From NCBI RefSeq assembly GCF_030272615.1, contig NC_081409.1, forward strand, positions 912,699,840 through 912,763,839: a DNA stretch of 64,000 nucleotides. Reading direction: 5' to 3'. The DNA is from Cryptomeria japonica. Lineage: Eukaryota > Streptophyta > Pinopsida > Cupressales > Cupressaceae. The notes beneath the pieces were generated by a model, which was not told the origin of the DNA, made no database searches, and was given only the letters and a program-made list of their open reading frames with translations. Position numbers and translations under genes: made by a program. Shown piece by piece: positions 1 to 11,985 of the stretch; within the stretch, counting starts at the first letter, position 1; every line of letters starts with the position of its first letter.

Positions 1-1849
1 GTCAATTTTCACATTTTCACTTTCTACTATTTTGTTAGATGATTTTATCAGACATTTAAATGCTTTTCTTCTAAAAGAATAGCCAAGAAATGTTCCTTCT
101 TCACTTTTCTGGTCAAACTTACCATTTCTGTCATCTTTGTGAACATAGCATCTACTTCCAAAGACTTTAAAATAACTTACATTAGGTTTCTTGTCATACC
201 AGATTTCATATGGTGTCTTCATAGTTCCTTTCTTCAGTTGTACTCAGTTCAGGGTGTAAACTGCAGTGCTGATTGTTTCTCTCCAAAGTGTTTGAGGTAC
301 CTTCTTTTCTATCATCAAGGTTCTTGCACAATCCACAATTGATCTGTTTCTTCTCTCGGCTATCCCATTTTGCTAGGGTGTTCTCAGTGTAGATACTTGC
401 CTCTTTATACCATGATCATTGCAGTATAAGTTAAATTCATCAGAAGTGAACTCACCTCAGGTCTATCAGATCTAAGACATTTCAGTTGTCTTCCTGTTTC
501 ATTTTCAACTCTTTCCTTGTACCATTTAAACATTCGAAAAGCTTTTGATTTTTCTTTTAAAAACATTACTGACATCATCCTTGAGTAATCATCCACACAT
601 AATATGAAATACTTATCACCATAATAACTCTGAACTTTCATAGGACCACAAAGATCAGTATGCACAAGATCTAAAATTCCCTTAGAAGTGTAGGACTTAC
701 TTGTTAAGCTTAATCTTGTCATCTTACCCATCTGGCATCCTCGGCACATAGCATTCTTAGGTTTCTAAAGACTCGGTAGACCTCTTACTCGGTGCTTCTT
801 GCTTATTTTGATCAGATTATCAAAATTTACATGACAAAACCTTTTATGCCATAACCAGGTATCATCTATCTTTGCATATAGACACTTATTCCAAGTTGAG
901 TCAAGGTGAAATGTGTTACCTTTTGTTTGTGTCCCGGTAGCTGCTAAATTTCCATGCTTGTCATGAACTTTGTCAATTCCTTTCTGAAACTCTATTCGGT
1001 ATCCTATATTGTTTAACTGTGCTACACTCAACAAACTGTATTTCAAACCTTCAACCCAATAAACATCATTACATTTAGCATTGTCAAGAAGTGTTATAGA
1101 TCCTTTACCTCTCACTGGACATGGTGCATCATTACCAAATCTTACATAACCTCCATCATAATCTTCTCATATAACAAACTTACGTTTATCACCTGTCATG
1201 TGATGTGGGCATCCACTATCTATGATCCAAGAATCATTAGTATTTATGTGAGATATTAAAGCTTTTTCTTCATACCTTTCTTCATCTGATCCATCTTTGA
1301 TAGCCACATAAACAACTTCCTCTGTATCAGTTTCATCTGATTTATCATCATTAGATTCCTCATCAGCTATTAGACATGTCTTTTTATCTCTTCTTCTGAA
1401 GTCTCGGTGTCCTCTGTAATGATTATCTTTTTGTCTGTCATCTCGGTAATCTCTCTTTTCACTGGATTCTTTGTCAAGACAATTAGAAGCCATATTTCCT
1501 ATTCTATCATAGTTAAAACATTTCAAAGGCGACTTTCCTTTGTACTTACCTTTTCCTCTCGGTAGCCTTCTAGCTAATAGTGCTTCAAACTCTTCTTGCT
1601 TTCTGATTTCTTCATAAAGTTTGTGTACCTCCTCCATGTTTTTGTGAAATCTTTCACTTGCTCCACTGTGATTCCCTTCAGAGTACTTATACTTTCTATC
1701 ATTGTCAATGGATAGGTGCTAGGTGTAATGAAATCATTCTCCAGATAATATACAACATATTCTCCAATTCCTAATAGGTGCAGCTTCATCCTTTTCTGCC
1801 ATGTAGAGAAACTTGACTTGTTCAGCTTCGGTGCATCCCTCTTATACAT
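1..1849 (-). pseudogene. copia gag-protease-integrase pseudogene (family A copy 1)
   Basis: Reading starts at the ATG at 1849 (MYKRDAPKLNKSSFSTWQ), the same start as in copy 2. The Gag capsid part is cut by an internal deletion: sequence jumps from the PSTYPLTM region to the segment before the zinc knuckle, losing roughly 500 bp relative to copy 2, and shifts frame near 1640. The zinc knuckle survives in altered form (CFNYDRIGNMASNC, second Cys changed to Tyr, His to Asn). The protease motif WIIDSGC, the integrase zinc-binding region ending CRGCQMGK and the first two catalytic Asp contexts (HTDLCGP, CVDDYSR) are readable. A frameshift follows LRSDR near 460, and the integrase C-terminal region continues to base 1. 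In-frame stops occur near 1167 and 765. RT and RNase H would lie left of the window. Confidence 0.9.
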
Positions 1850-1901
1850 CTTTGGATCTTTTCCTCAAGTACCTTTAAACTTTTCTTCTGGAGTCCAAAG
1901 C

Positions 1902-1913
1902 TCTGATACTAAT
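1902..1913 (-). promoter_or_regulatory. primer binding site (initiator Met-tRNA type)
   Basis: On the minus strand TAGTATCAGAGC lies two bases after the LTR end. It differs by one base from the standard plant copia PBS TGGTATCAGAGC, complementary to the 3' end of initiator Met-tRNA. Confidence 0.8.
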
Positions 1914-1915
1914 TG

Positions 1916-3393
1916 TTAGTTCGGATGTCGATTGTTAATAAGATGAGAGGGGGGGCTGAATCATACAAACTTAATCTTCAATATATTCAACAGATTCAAC
2001 CTCAGTAGCTTTAAAAGATATATATAACCAAAACTATAAAACATGAAAGCTTAAGAACACATAATAATAACAACACTCATAACACCAGATTTAACGTGGA
2101 AACCCAAATAGGGAAAAACCACTGTGGGATTTCAGACCCACTAAGAAATATACTCTTCTAGAGTATGCTCGGTTAAAAGCAAATCCTATTAAAGATTACA
2201 AACACATTGCTAGATGTGACCTGGTTAAGGGATTTCTTTTAGATCTGTTAGGATCTTCACCTTGTTAGAGGTGAGCTTGTTAAAGGGTTTCAAACACTCA
2301 ATCAGAATGTCACCTTGCTAGAGGATTTACAAATAAGACTGTTAAGTCCACTCGGTTAAGAGATTTTCTATCACTTACAAATAAATAATAGTAATGAGTA
2401 TGTCTGCAACTTTGCATCTAAAATGATAAAGTAGATTCTTATTTGCTCAATACAATCTAGTCATAGGACTTATCTTGTCCCTCAGCTGGGCTCCTTACTC
2501 TGTTATTCAAATAGGTCTTCAAGCTTCTGTGCTTGGTAATCACTATGTAGCATCCCCGTACTTACACTTTCCCACATGCATTGTTTATCAATACTTCCTT
2601 ATTTATAAACAATTTGCTAATCGCTTAATCTCTTTGATCACATTTCCCATGATCAATCATAGCCATCAAATCTTCAATCTTGACTAGGTTCAATGTATCC
2701 TTTGATCAGAAAATGTTTTACCTCGCCTTGGAACTTTCATACATTTCTTGGAACTTGTGCTAGGGTATTGTGGTTCAATCTGAGCTGTAGATCTTCCTGT
2801 TGATCTTCCATTGCCATAGATCCTTAACAAACTTCATACACGTTGTATCAATCATTTAATGATAACTAGCTGATCAGCTTCCATCATTAAATAATGCATG
2901 CATTCATCCAATGCATTTTGTTATTACTCAGTTGCAACTCGGTAAATACTAAACTTAACTCGGTAGATATTTCATCTTCATTAACTGATAGCGATAACCT
3001 TAGGGTTTACCGACTAGGTTCCTTGCTCGGTAACATAGTATAGTATTAACCTTACAAACAATAGCATATGTAGGATATCAAAACAATCTAAACAACATGA
3101 TTTCATCATTGTCTAACTCGGTAATAGTTGCCCATTGAATAACTTATTCCTCCCCTTATTCATCACATTCTTTCTGTGTCTTTTACCGACATCTTAGTTC
3201 TCTTCAAAACATACTTCCTAAGATATGGCAACATCATACTAAATCAAAAAATCAATTTCTTGACATGAATGACAAAATAATATTGTGAAGACAGTAAACA
3301 TCCTTAATCAGTTATATCCATAATTATCAACAACCTTCTCAATATCCTAATTGAAATGCCAACAATCTCTTATTGTCTGTTATAATGCCAATA
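1916..3393 (-). repeat. 5' LTR of family A copy 1
   Basis: This 1,478-bp LTR starts TATTGGCATTATAAC at 3393 (minus strand) and ends CGAACTAACA at 1916. It is colinear with the two LTRs at 33935-35434 and 40131-41623, including the GTTTATAAATAAGG promoter region and the series of TAACCGAGT/CTAGCAAGGT phrases downstream of it. Confidence 0.88.
2600..2607 (-). promoter_or_regulatory. LTR TATA box
   Basis: TATAAATA on the minus strand lies at the same place in the LTR as the TATA boxes of both LTRs of family A copy 2 (34718 and 40905). It probably sets the transcription start of the element. Confidence 0.6.
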
Positions 3394-5208
3394 GTAGAGA
3401 TGTTATATTCAATGAGAAGGTTATGTATAAAGAAAAAATGTAGGAAAAGAAGCATGAACAGGACAAACAAGAATATGTGGTGTTGGATGAGATTCCTGAA
3501 AATGAAATGCCATAGGTACCTGATGCTCAACAACAATAGATTGTCCCACAAACTCCTGCAAGTGTTAGATGTTCTACGAGGTCAAGTAGACCCCCTGAAA
3601 GATTTTTTCCTTCTTTTTATTCTATATTATTAACTGATTCTGGTGAACTAGAAGAATATGAAGAAGCAATGCATGTGGATGCCAAACAACAGTGGGAGCT
3701 AGGCATGAAAGAGGAGATGGACTCCTTGATGAAAAATAAGACTTGAGACTTAGTCCCTTTACTTGCAGAAAAAGGAGCCTTGCCTAACAAATGGGTTTAT
3801 TGGTTGAAGGAGGAGGAAGGAGGTCAGAAAAGATATAAGGCCAGACTTGTGATAAAAGGTTAACATGCCTAGCTCCAGTTGTAAAAATGACTTCAATTAT
3901 GATGAAATATTTTCTTTAGGTGTAAAAATGATTTCAATTAGAACTGTACTTAGTCTTGTGGCTGCAAATGATTTACATCTTGAACAATTAGATGTCAAAA
4001 CAACTTTTCTCCATGGAGATTTGGAGGAGGCAATTTACATGTTGCAACCACAGGGATATGAGGTCAAAGGTAAGGAGAACTTGGTGTGCAGGTTGAAGAA
4101 ATGTTTGTATGGCCTAAAGAAAGCACCACGATAATGGTATTTAAAATTTGATAGTTTCATGGTTGAAAATGATTATCATAGATATCATTCTGATCATTAT
4201 GTATATTTTAAGAGATTGGATAATGGCAGTTATATTATCCTATTACTTTATGTTCATGACATGCTTGTTACTGGGTCTAACATGCAACATATAAATGATC
4301 TTAAACAGAAATTAGCCAGGTCATTTGCTATGAAAGATTTGGGTGCAACTAAGCAAATTCTTGATATGAGGATTACACGGGACAGGAAAAATAGAACCTT
4401 GAATTTGTCCCAAAGCGAATATATAAAGAAGGTGTTGAAAAGATTTAACATGCAGGATGCAAAAGCAGTTAATACACCTTTGGCTAGTCATTTCAAATTG
4501 ACTAAGGAGATGTACCCAAAGGCACAGGAAGAGGTAAATAAAATGTCTAACATCCCATATTCATCAGCTATTGGCAGTTTGATGTATGCAATGGTATGCA
4601 CAAGGCTAGATATTGCACATGCAGTGGGAGTTGTGAGCAGGTTTATGAGTAATCCGGGTATGGAACATTGGAATGTTGTGAAATGGATTCTTCGGTATTT
4701 GAAAGGAACCAATACGAAGGCATTATGTTTCAAAGGATATAATGCTACTCTGAGTGGATTCATTGACTCTGATCTGGTAGGTGATATCGATTGACGGAGG
4801 AGTACTACAGGGTATGTTTTTACTATAGGGGGAACTGTAGTCAGTTGGATTTCTAGGCTACAAAAGGTTGTTGCACTTTCAACCACTGAAGCTAAGTATG
4901 TTGCTGCTATAGAAGCCAGCAAGGAGATGATTTGGTTACAATGTTTTCTGGAGGAATTGGGTCAGACACAGGAGGATCGTCCATTGTATAGTGATAGCCA
5001 GAGTGCCATTCATCTTGCGAAGAACTCTGCTTTTCATTCAAGGACAAAGCACATTCAGCTCAGGTACCACTTCATCCGGACTATTTTGGAGGAGGGTCGG
5101 TTATGGCTTCAGAAGATTCACACAAGTGAGAATCCTGTCGATATGTTCACGAAGGCAGTTCCACAGGAGAATTTGATTTCTTCATCAGTTTCTGTTGGTC
5201 TTCTTGAT
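3394..5208 (+). pseudogene. copia RT-RNase H pseudogene (family B)
   Basis: The integrase-RT linker reads SRDVIFNEKVMYK, then RSSRPPERF. RT begins near 3640 (EEAMHVDAKQQWELGMKEEM) with PNKWVYWLK and YKARLV. A frame change near 3870-3920 leads to the RT core: QLDVKTTFLHGDLEEAIY, CLYGLKKAPR and the catalytic box LLYVHDMLVTG, in which the first Asp of YVDD is replaced by His, so the enzyme would be inactive. RNase H follows (SSAIGSLMYAMV, STTGYVFTIGG, ALSTTEAKYVAA, YSDSQSAIHLAKN, SRTKHIQLRYHF, NPVDMFTKAV). From about 3900 to the end all segments share one frame, broken by TAA after KKAPR and TGA after GDID. Upstream stops include a Trp TGG to TGA change in KTWDLVP. Confidence 0.93.
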
Positions 5209-5347
5209 TGATAAGTGTGGAATTTATACCAGCCAAGTCCAAGTGTTTTATCTAGTGGATGCTGCAAGTATGGTGGTGTTGTCTAGTATCAGTCTCCAAG
5301 TGGGAGATTGTTTGGTGTGGAGCCTGATCAGTCTCCAAGTGGAAGAT

Positions 5348-5708
5348 TGTTGATATGTGACAACTGATTAGCAAAGTACTGTACACTCAGTATGTATTCT
5401 CGCCGGGGTCCTTTTTTTGTTGATGAAAACTAACATTGTAATAAAACTCTAAAAAGGCTGACTTTGTTTGTTGCCCTGAAAATGCATGTTATAAGTGGTT
5501 GGGATGCTTAAGGCATTATAAGGTTGATGTACTGTTTTTGCTAGATAATAAGAAAGATTGGATGGATGTGTATGGTGTAACCCATTCTGGGTGAACCACA
5601 TTAAATCTCTGTGTTATCTGTGTCCTATTTTATTTCTTTATCTTTTGTATTTAAATCTGCATATAATTGTTAGTTCATATTTACTTCGGATTTGCTAGAA
5701 ACCTAACA
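5348..5708 (+). repeat. 3' LTR of copia family B
   Basis: A 361-bp segment starting TGTTGATATGTGACAAC directly after a purine-rich tract and ending AGAAACCTAACA. The U5 region has the typical GTGTTATCTGTG stretch. No 5' partner is in the window, so the borders rest on the TG...CA ends and the PPT. Confidence 0.7.
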
Positions 5709-6519
5709 GGTTTGTTTCTAGGCTGGGGGAAAAATCCTGAACCTAGCTGGGGGCAAAAAGTTTTCATCATTTTGAGCTTAATCAAACAGGTAGAACAACA
5801 GTTAGACAATGCTTGTCAAGCAAAAAACTGAGATACATCCAACATTGAACATAAGACCACATTGTCAACCATTAACTATCACATATCAATCTAAACATGA
5901 CAAAACACATATCAATGGATGATATATCTTGACTCGTGATTTTAACACTTTGGCAATAATGGTTCAACTATTTTATTTTGATTTTTGCTATCATGATTTC
6001 TGAGTAACTCTAGGATGTCTTTGACTAGAGAAACGAGGAAGGAACATGATATTTTTCTTGTCTATAGTCTGTAAATTAATCATTAATATGTGCAAAGTTG
6101 TCTCGGGACATGGTCATCGGAGTATCATGGAAGACATTTTGGACTTGCATATATAAATGGTTAATACTGCCCGTTTTATGCAAGCAACACTCAGGTCATC
6201 TTGGTTCAATAATACATCGATGCTTGTGCTAACTTGCAATATCAAAATCCAGGAAAGTAGTGGTCAAGTAATCATGGTTTAATTATACCATTGATGTTTG
6301 CACTCACTTCCCACATTTTATAGGCTCAATGATGAAACAAAGCAATGACTCCATGACCAGTCTGATCACCGCATTGCATTTGATTTTTGCATTTGCATTT
6401 TAAGATAGATTTGCATTTCATTCTACATGGGATCACAATGCTCATCTTTTCCAAGGCCAAAGACTAACATGGTGTTATCTCTCTTATTATGTGATTGATT
6501 ACATTGGACAATAGCAAAA
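5709..6519. other. no recognisable gene
   Basis: Flank of the family B LTR. I see no coding frame with known motifs. Near 6190-6300 two related phrases (GTTCAATAATACATCGATGCTTG and GTTTAATTATACCATTGATG) hint at a weak local duplication. Confidence 0.5.
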
Positions 6520-7080
6520 GTAATCAATTCATTCATCCTGCATGATAAGTTAGTTCATCTCATGTAACCATTGCATACTAAGGCATCATTCATATAAAGC
6601 ATCAAATCATTCATTCATTTAGTAAGATCATTGCATGACATTCACTAATCTCAAATCATATAAAATAGCACCATTGCATTGCATCCATCTCATATTACCA
6701 TGCATGAGAAAATCATAAAAATATCATAAACATAGAAAGTATTGCACTGCACATGCATCACATAACAATTATAAACATCACCATACATATTTGCATTTGC
6801 ATACATCATGTAAATACTGCATCATCATATATCCATCATCTAGAGTTCATAAGCATATAGAAATTAAAGCATACATCATGAAAGTAACTGCACAACATAA
6901 TCATATATCAAATAGAATGCATCCATCATCTCATACGTCATGTAGAGTGAATACGATCAACTGCATATCATATCATCAAAACAAGATCAATGTCCAAGGT
7001 ACAATGATATCACAAAATATATGAGATACATCACAAATATACATCGTAGGAATCATCAATATCTCATCACCAAAAGGTGT
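6520..7080. repeat. CAT-rich low-complexity tract
   Basis: Repeated CATCAT, GCATTGCAT and TCATTCATTCAT words over about 560 bp, with no strict unit length. A similar CATCATAAGCAT tract lies at 44880-45070 beside another LTR of comparable type. Confidence 0.7.
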
Positions 7081-7567
7081 GTACATGAATGGATCAATGT
7101 CCCATATTAGTGTGACCACTAGGACGTGGAGTGAAACACTATCCTAATGCAATAGGTATAGTAGCACCAACTACTACCCCTGTACCTGAGTCCCCACCTA
7201 GGAGAGCTCTTTGAAGTGGCCTTGTCACTCCTCAACTCTCAATCTGGCTCTGTCCCGATCTCCTGCTCAGCTGTGAAAATCCTAGAGCCCTCTAATTAGG
7301 AGGAACACCAGTAAAGTATAAGGTCCTATAATACTCAACCTCTTGGATCCCCTGGCGCATCATCTTCAGGGCATTCTTCCCTGAAATAGACTCTCCTAAC
7401 AACTATACCTATGTCTCAGCCTGCCGACACCTATCCCTAGCTGCGTGTCTCTCGACTAGGAGAGACACCATCTGAGTCTCTAGCTGGGCCACCTGAGAGT
7501 CCCTCTCTGCTAGTCAACTCTCTAGCTATTGAACTTGGGCCTGTAAGTCCATAATTTGAGCCTGTTG

Positions 7568-9190
7568 CTAATGAGATGACATCCTAATGAGGATCCGTCG
7601 AGGTGCCTCTGCCTTTGGCTGCTCAGCCCATGATATTGTCATAGGTACCTGCTCAACCGGGGGAACCTCTTGCTCTGGAACTTGATGCTCCTGATCCCCT
7701 AGACCTAATCTCCTACGTCTGACCACCCAGGCCATCCAATCTGTATATACATCTCTGGCAGATCTAGAACTACTAGCTCCTTGTGTGCCTGCCACTGCCA
7801 CTGTCAATGCTCGACCATCTCCCCCATCCCCCCATCATCGTCTCCTCCATCATCATCTCTAGCACCGTGATCTCCTACATCTCCTCCATATCCATCTCCA
7901 TCCCCACTATCATCTCTGGCTCCACCTCCTCCCCCCCACCATCCCTCCGTCGTCTAGGAGCTCAACGTCATAGCCACGCATCATCCTCATCTAAGACTGA
8001 CTCTGACTCATCCGAACATGTTATCCTTGAAAACCTATGTACAGTACAATGCACAACATACTCATGTGTCATCCCGCTATCCATCACACCTGGAAGATAA
8101 TCCCAATCAAGTGGCCTCAATGATCGATACTCTACACAAGCTTGATCATATGAAATAGAAGGCCCCCAAGTAGCCACATCCAATCTCCGACGAGCATAAT
8201 GAGTTGTACCCTATGGTATCCCCTGTATCATGTGGTATCCCCTGTATCCTGCCATACTATCTCAACACCCTCGTACAAAGGAATCACTCGATGACATAGG
8301 GTGTCGATCTAATCAGATATCACATCATGAATAAATATGACACCTCTACTACATCCTCGGGCCAAATCTTGCAATCCCTGTATGGCCTCCATATCATAGT
8401 ATCGAGATCATCTAAGGTCCATCACCAGTACTCCAATTTACTCATCTTTTGCTGGACAATGATACTTGGATACCCATTAGCATCAGGCCTGCCTACAAGT
8501 CTCTCTCTGTTAGCTAATGGTCGTGTGATAGGTAAATGCTCCCAGGTCCATATTTGAAGCATGGTCACCCCTACTGATAACGCAGCTAATACCTGGTACA
8601 CAACTCGGTGCAAGTCATGATACAAGTGCACCAACATACATGACCCCCATGCAAATTGGGTCCCCTCTGTCACCATCTGCTCAAGAAGATGACCCCATCC
8701 AACAGATAATCCCTTTGACTTGTGATTAGGACAAAGGAAGCCTCCAATAAATCCAACAAGCAGAGTTGGTAATGTGGCATATCCTAGCTCTAGCATTTCC
8801 TACCACGCAATATCGTATCCACCTATTAGATCATCCTCAAACACTCGACAAAGTGCATCTGTCCCATCCTGCTCGCTGAGATCGTAATATACTAGATCGC
8901 CCATCACAGGGATGCGCAAAATATGGTAGACATCCTCGGGTGTCACCATCATCTCTCCTGTCGACAAATCAAAAGTATTATGCTCGCTATGCCAGTGCTC
9001 TGCTAAGGTTGTCAGTAATCCCCGGTTTATCAAAGGTTGGGGCATGTCAAGAAGGGAAGATAAACCACACCTGCCAATGTGGTCTCACTCCACCTGGCTA
9101 AGGTGGGGTATCAACATCCATGTCTTCGGGAAGCGCTCCTGAGACTGAAGAATGGTACAGTGCTCCTACAATCAAATCATCTCATCATAT
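7568..9190 (-). pseudogene. plant mobile domain (PMD, aminotransferase-like) pseudogene
   Basis: The minus strand encodes a protein with the hallmarks of the plant mobile domain found in MAIN/MAIL-type proteins and in transposable elements. In order: DHIGRCGLSSLLDMPQ, the segment around AEHWHSEHNTFDL (9000-8960), STGEMMVTPEDVYHILRIPV, TLLVGFIGGFLCP, FAWGSCMLVHLYHDL, the LLQxWxWE-type box as MLQIWTWEHLP, and an aromatic WRPY box near 8380. From about 9110 to 8425 one frame holds except for a TGA before DHIG and a TAG after GGYDIAW, both explained by CGA or CAG mutation. Frame changes follow near 8400-8190 and 7970-7810. The tail (8183-7568) is Glu/Asp/Ser-rich. It lies antisense to the LTR at 10636-11679, which suggests an antisense accessory ORF of a gypsy-like element. 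Confidence 0.75.
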
Positions 9191-9381
9191 CAATTTCTTG
9201 ATTTATCTATCTATTGGTCTATTTTGCTCAATTGAGATTTTTATCAAATCTCGTTGGGCCCCTATCAATGACGCTCATCTATCATGAGGTCATTACCAAT
9301 CCTATATCATCTCGCACGTACATCAAGATAATCAGAACCGATCATCAAATTTATCAATTAGATAGCTAATCAAATCTTACC

Positions 9382-9575
9382 CCATCAAAATCAAAAATCA
9401 AATCAAATCGAAAAAAAATCATCAAAACCTCATTGCCAAATCTCAAAAATAAAAAAATAAAAAAAATCGCCAAATCTCAAAAATCAAAAAATCTCAAAAT
9501 CGCCAAATCTAAAAAAATAAAAAAATCGAAAAAAATCAAAAAATCAAAAAATCGAAAAAAATAAAAATCTAACCC
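9382..9575. repeat. A-rich low-complexity block (AAAATC words)
   Basis: Runs such as AAAAATCAAAAAATCTC and AAATCGCC repeat with slippage-type variation. No coding content. Confidence 0.8.
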
Positions 9576-9585
9576 GCAACTCTCG

Positions 9586-9694
9586 CAATTCCGCCCACGG
9601 CGCCTGCGGTGCTGCCCAAGGTGCCTCCTGTGGCACCGACGACGCCTACGGTGGTGGCTGCCGCCAGCGCACCACCGCCCCTCCCACCCAAAAA
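9586..9694. other. short GC-rich island of Ala/Gly-type triplets
   Basis: About 110 bp of GCC/GGT/GCG-rich sequence (for example GCCTGCGGTGCTGCCCAAG) between A-rich blocks. Read on the minus strand it gives a Gly/Ala/Thr-rich peptide (ATTVGVVGATGGTLGS). It could be a diverged short tandem repeat or part of a low-complexity coding tail; I cannot assign a role. Confidence 0.5.
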
Positions 9695-10620
9695 TGCCAA
9701 AAATGAAAAATGAAAAAATAAAAATGCGGCATTAATAAATTTTTGATGTATTTTTTTAAAAAATGCATCCATAAATAAATTATTTTGGGATACAAATTGA
9801 ATTTTTTTGAAAATCCGAAAAAACCCATTTCATAAATTGAAAAACCCATCTCAAAAATATAATTTTTTTCCCAACCCATCTGATGAAAGCGCTAAAAAAT
9901 GATTTTTTGATGAAAACAGCTAAAATTTTCAAAAATCAACTAAAAATTAACAAAGTTGGGTTTTCTCGAAGTACATACCGGTGGACTGTATGCCGGAGGA
10001 CGCTCATATCACCGAACTCGCTCGAACCTATGCTGGTGGTACGGGATCGTCATTTCCTTCCTCTAGAGCAAATTTTCTCAAACGGCTGAAGTGCACAAAT
10101 GAAGAGTGGTAAAAGGAATTCACCTTTTTAAACTCATAATGGGGCATTTAAGTGGGATTTTTATTCCACTGATTTTTAATCATCTAATCAATTAATCAAC
10201 CTGGTAGGGCAACGTTTTCAAATTTATTATTGGGAAATGAATCGGATTGACTCTAAAAATCTCTAAAAATCTCTAAAAAATGAAAAAATAAAAATATAAA
10301 ATATAAAAATTGAAAAAGTTTCAAAAAATTCAAAAAAAGCGAAAAATTGAAAAACATTCGAAAATTATCCGATTCATCTCCCAAGGGGGCATCCTCGCAT
10401 CGATATCTATCAATCAGCGTCTGGGGCATCATATCGAGATTTATCATCTCCAAGATCGAAACCGCATCATATCGAGATTTATCATCTCCAAATCTAATCA
10501 GTATCATATCAAAACCAAATCCGCATCAAATCAAGATTGAATCTACTTCCTATCGAAATCAATATCGGCAACATCATCAATCGAGTTTTCTTTGAACCAA
10601 CGTGTCATCACACATTGCTT

Positions 10621-10635
10621 CAAAGAGGGGCAAAA
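10621..10635 (+). other. polypurine tract before LTR
   Basis: CAAAGAGGGGCAAAA lies directly before TGTATACACC. The mirror arrangement CAAAGAGGGGCAAA then TGTAGACACC occurs on the minus strand at 46330-46315, which supports this as a true PPT/LTR junction. Confidence 0.7.
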
Positions 10636-11679
10636 TGTATACACCTAAAAATGGTATGAAGATAGTTAATTAAATACGCAGTTATTTGATTAATTCCCCT
10701 TCCTAATTAATTGAATTCACAAACAATTTAATTAATTTCTCTATTCATCTACTAGTAAATAAATCTACATGATTTATCTGTATAGTTCATTTCATATCCC
10801 CCTTTGATTAATTAATTCTAAATTAATCAATGTCCCCCCATATAAATAAATTCTTCTAATCCCTAATTAAGATTAACAAACTCAAGTTTGTTGAGATTAA
10901 TTATCATTTTCCAATTATTTGAATTTCTAAATTCACATGAGCACATGGCTCCTAACTTTTAACCACCTAACCTAACCCATTCCATCTAATCCTGGGTCTA
11001 ACTAACCCTATCCTATCTTGCACATTCTAACCTCCTTATCCTAACCTCCCATGGTTCGGATATTCTCTCCTTGAGACACATGGCACTTTTGCCAAATGTC
11101 TCCTCCCTTGGACACTTGTCACCACAGAGATGACAAGTGTCCCTTCCTCCAACCTCTTCTCCAACTTCCTCAATCTTGGCCCTTGATATCTTCCGATCAG
11201 ATCGGGACCGTTGATTCTCACTACCTCAGCTTTGGCCTTGGAATTCCTATAAATATCTCTCATTTTGGAGCAATAAGGATCCCATCTCATATAAATGTAG
11301 GCATTGTTACTATAGGCATATCCATCCCTTGCATTCATAGCTTTAGCATCATTATTATAGGCAATTTTCATTTGAATTATCTAGCATTTAGCTTTTGGAT
11401 TAATCATAGCATGTTAATCTAGTTTCTTAAATCATGCATTTCATATCATCTCCATAGTCAATCATGATCAAATAGCTACTCAACTCCTGAGTTGTCACTT
11501 TGGAGTTTATTGCTCCACTGAGAGTCTATCAATCCAACACCTTCAAGGTCCTCAAGAATAGAGGAAAATGGGACATTTGAAGGAAGACTTATGGTTTGCA
11601 TTTCTAATCTAGTTTTCAATTAAACTTTTCAATTACATTTTATTGTCTCATTATATGTGTATGCCTCCTATATACCACA
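10636..11679 (+). repeat. 3' LTR of a gypsy-like element
   Basis: The LTR begins TGTATACACCTAAAAATGG right after the PPT. The U3 is AT-rich with many AATTAATT words and the U5 probably ends CTATATACCACA. Its start matches that of the minus-strand LTR ending at 46315. The right end is inferred from the CA terminus and is not confirmed by a second copy. The internal part, lying to the left, would include the antisense PMD pseudogene. Confidence 0.62.
11249..11256 (+). promoter_or_regulatory. LTR TATA box
   Basis: TATAAATA about 610 bp into the LTR, followed by ATCTCTCATTTTGG. The position suits a retroelement U3 promoter reading rightward. Confidence 0.5.
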
Positions 11680-11689
11680 TTTTTAGCAT

Positions 11690-11976
11690 CACACCTATCA
11701 CAAGAGAAGATTGGAGACAAAACCACAATAATGGCTCTGAAGAAAAAGATTATCATTCAGAGAGGGAATCAGTTATGAAAAAGTACAATACAATCCTTAT
11801 AAAAGGATATTTGCAACCCTAAAGGTGTGCAACCTTAAATATGTACAACCCTAAATAAACTTTAAAGGGATAATGACCTACAATATTATTAAATGCCTAA
11901 GTTGATCTTAAGCATAGAGTATAATAGACTAGTAATTAAATAAATAGTTATTAACTAATACAAGATAATTCTAACA
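11690..11976 (-). repeat. copia-type 3' LTR, minus strand
   Basis: The minus strand starts TGTTAGAATTATCTTG at 11976 immediately after a G-rich PPT. It contains a promoter-like CCTTTTATAAGG and runs left to about 11690. The left border is approximate, because it abuts the LTR ending near 11679 and no partner LTR is present. Confidence 0.6.
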
Positions 11977-11985
11977 CCCCCCCTT
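11977..11985 (-). other. polypurine tract (AAGGGGGGG)
   Basis: On the minus strand AAGGGGGGG immediately precedes TGTTAG, the standard copia PPT/U3 junction. It fixes the orientation of this remnant. Confidence 0.7.

Larger units (their letters stand above)
1..3393 (-). mobile_element. Ty1/copia element, family A copy 1 (5' part)
   Basis: On the minus strand a 5' LTR (3393 to 1916), a Met-tRNA-type primer site and gag-pol sequence follow in copia order and run off the left window edge. It belongs to the same family as the element at 33935-41623: LTR, PBS and gag-pol align along their length. Its outer end at 3393 lies inside the coding sequence of a plus-strand copia element (3394-5708), so it inserted into that element. 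The expected 5-bp duplication would start with GTAGA at 3394-3398; its partner lies outside the window. Confidence 0.9.
3394..5708 (+). mobile_element. Ty1/copia element, family B (3' half with 3' LTR)
   Basis: A plus-strand copia remnant starting in the integrase-RT linker (SRDVIFNEKVMYK) and running through RT, RNase H, a PPT-like GTGGAAGAT tract and a 3' LTR. Its 5' half is not in the window because the minus-strand family A element is inserted at 3393/3394. It is older than that insert, since it was its target. Confidence 0.88.
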
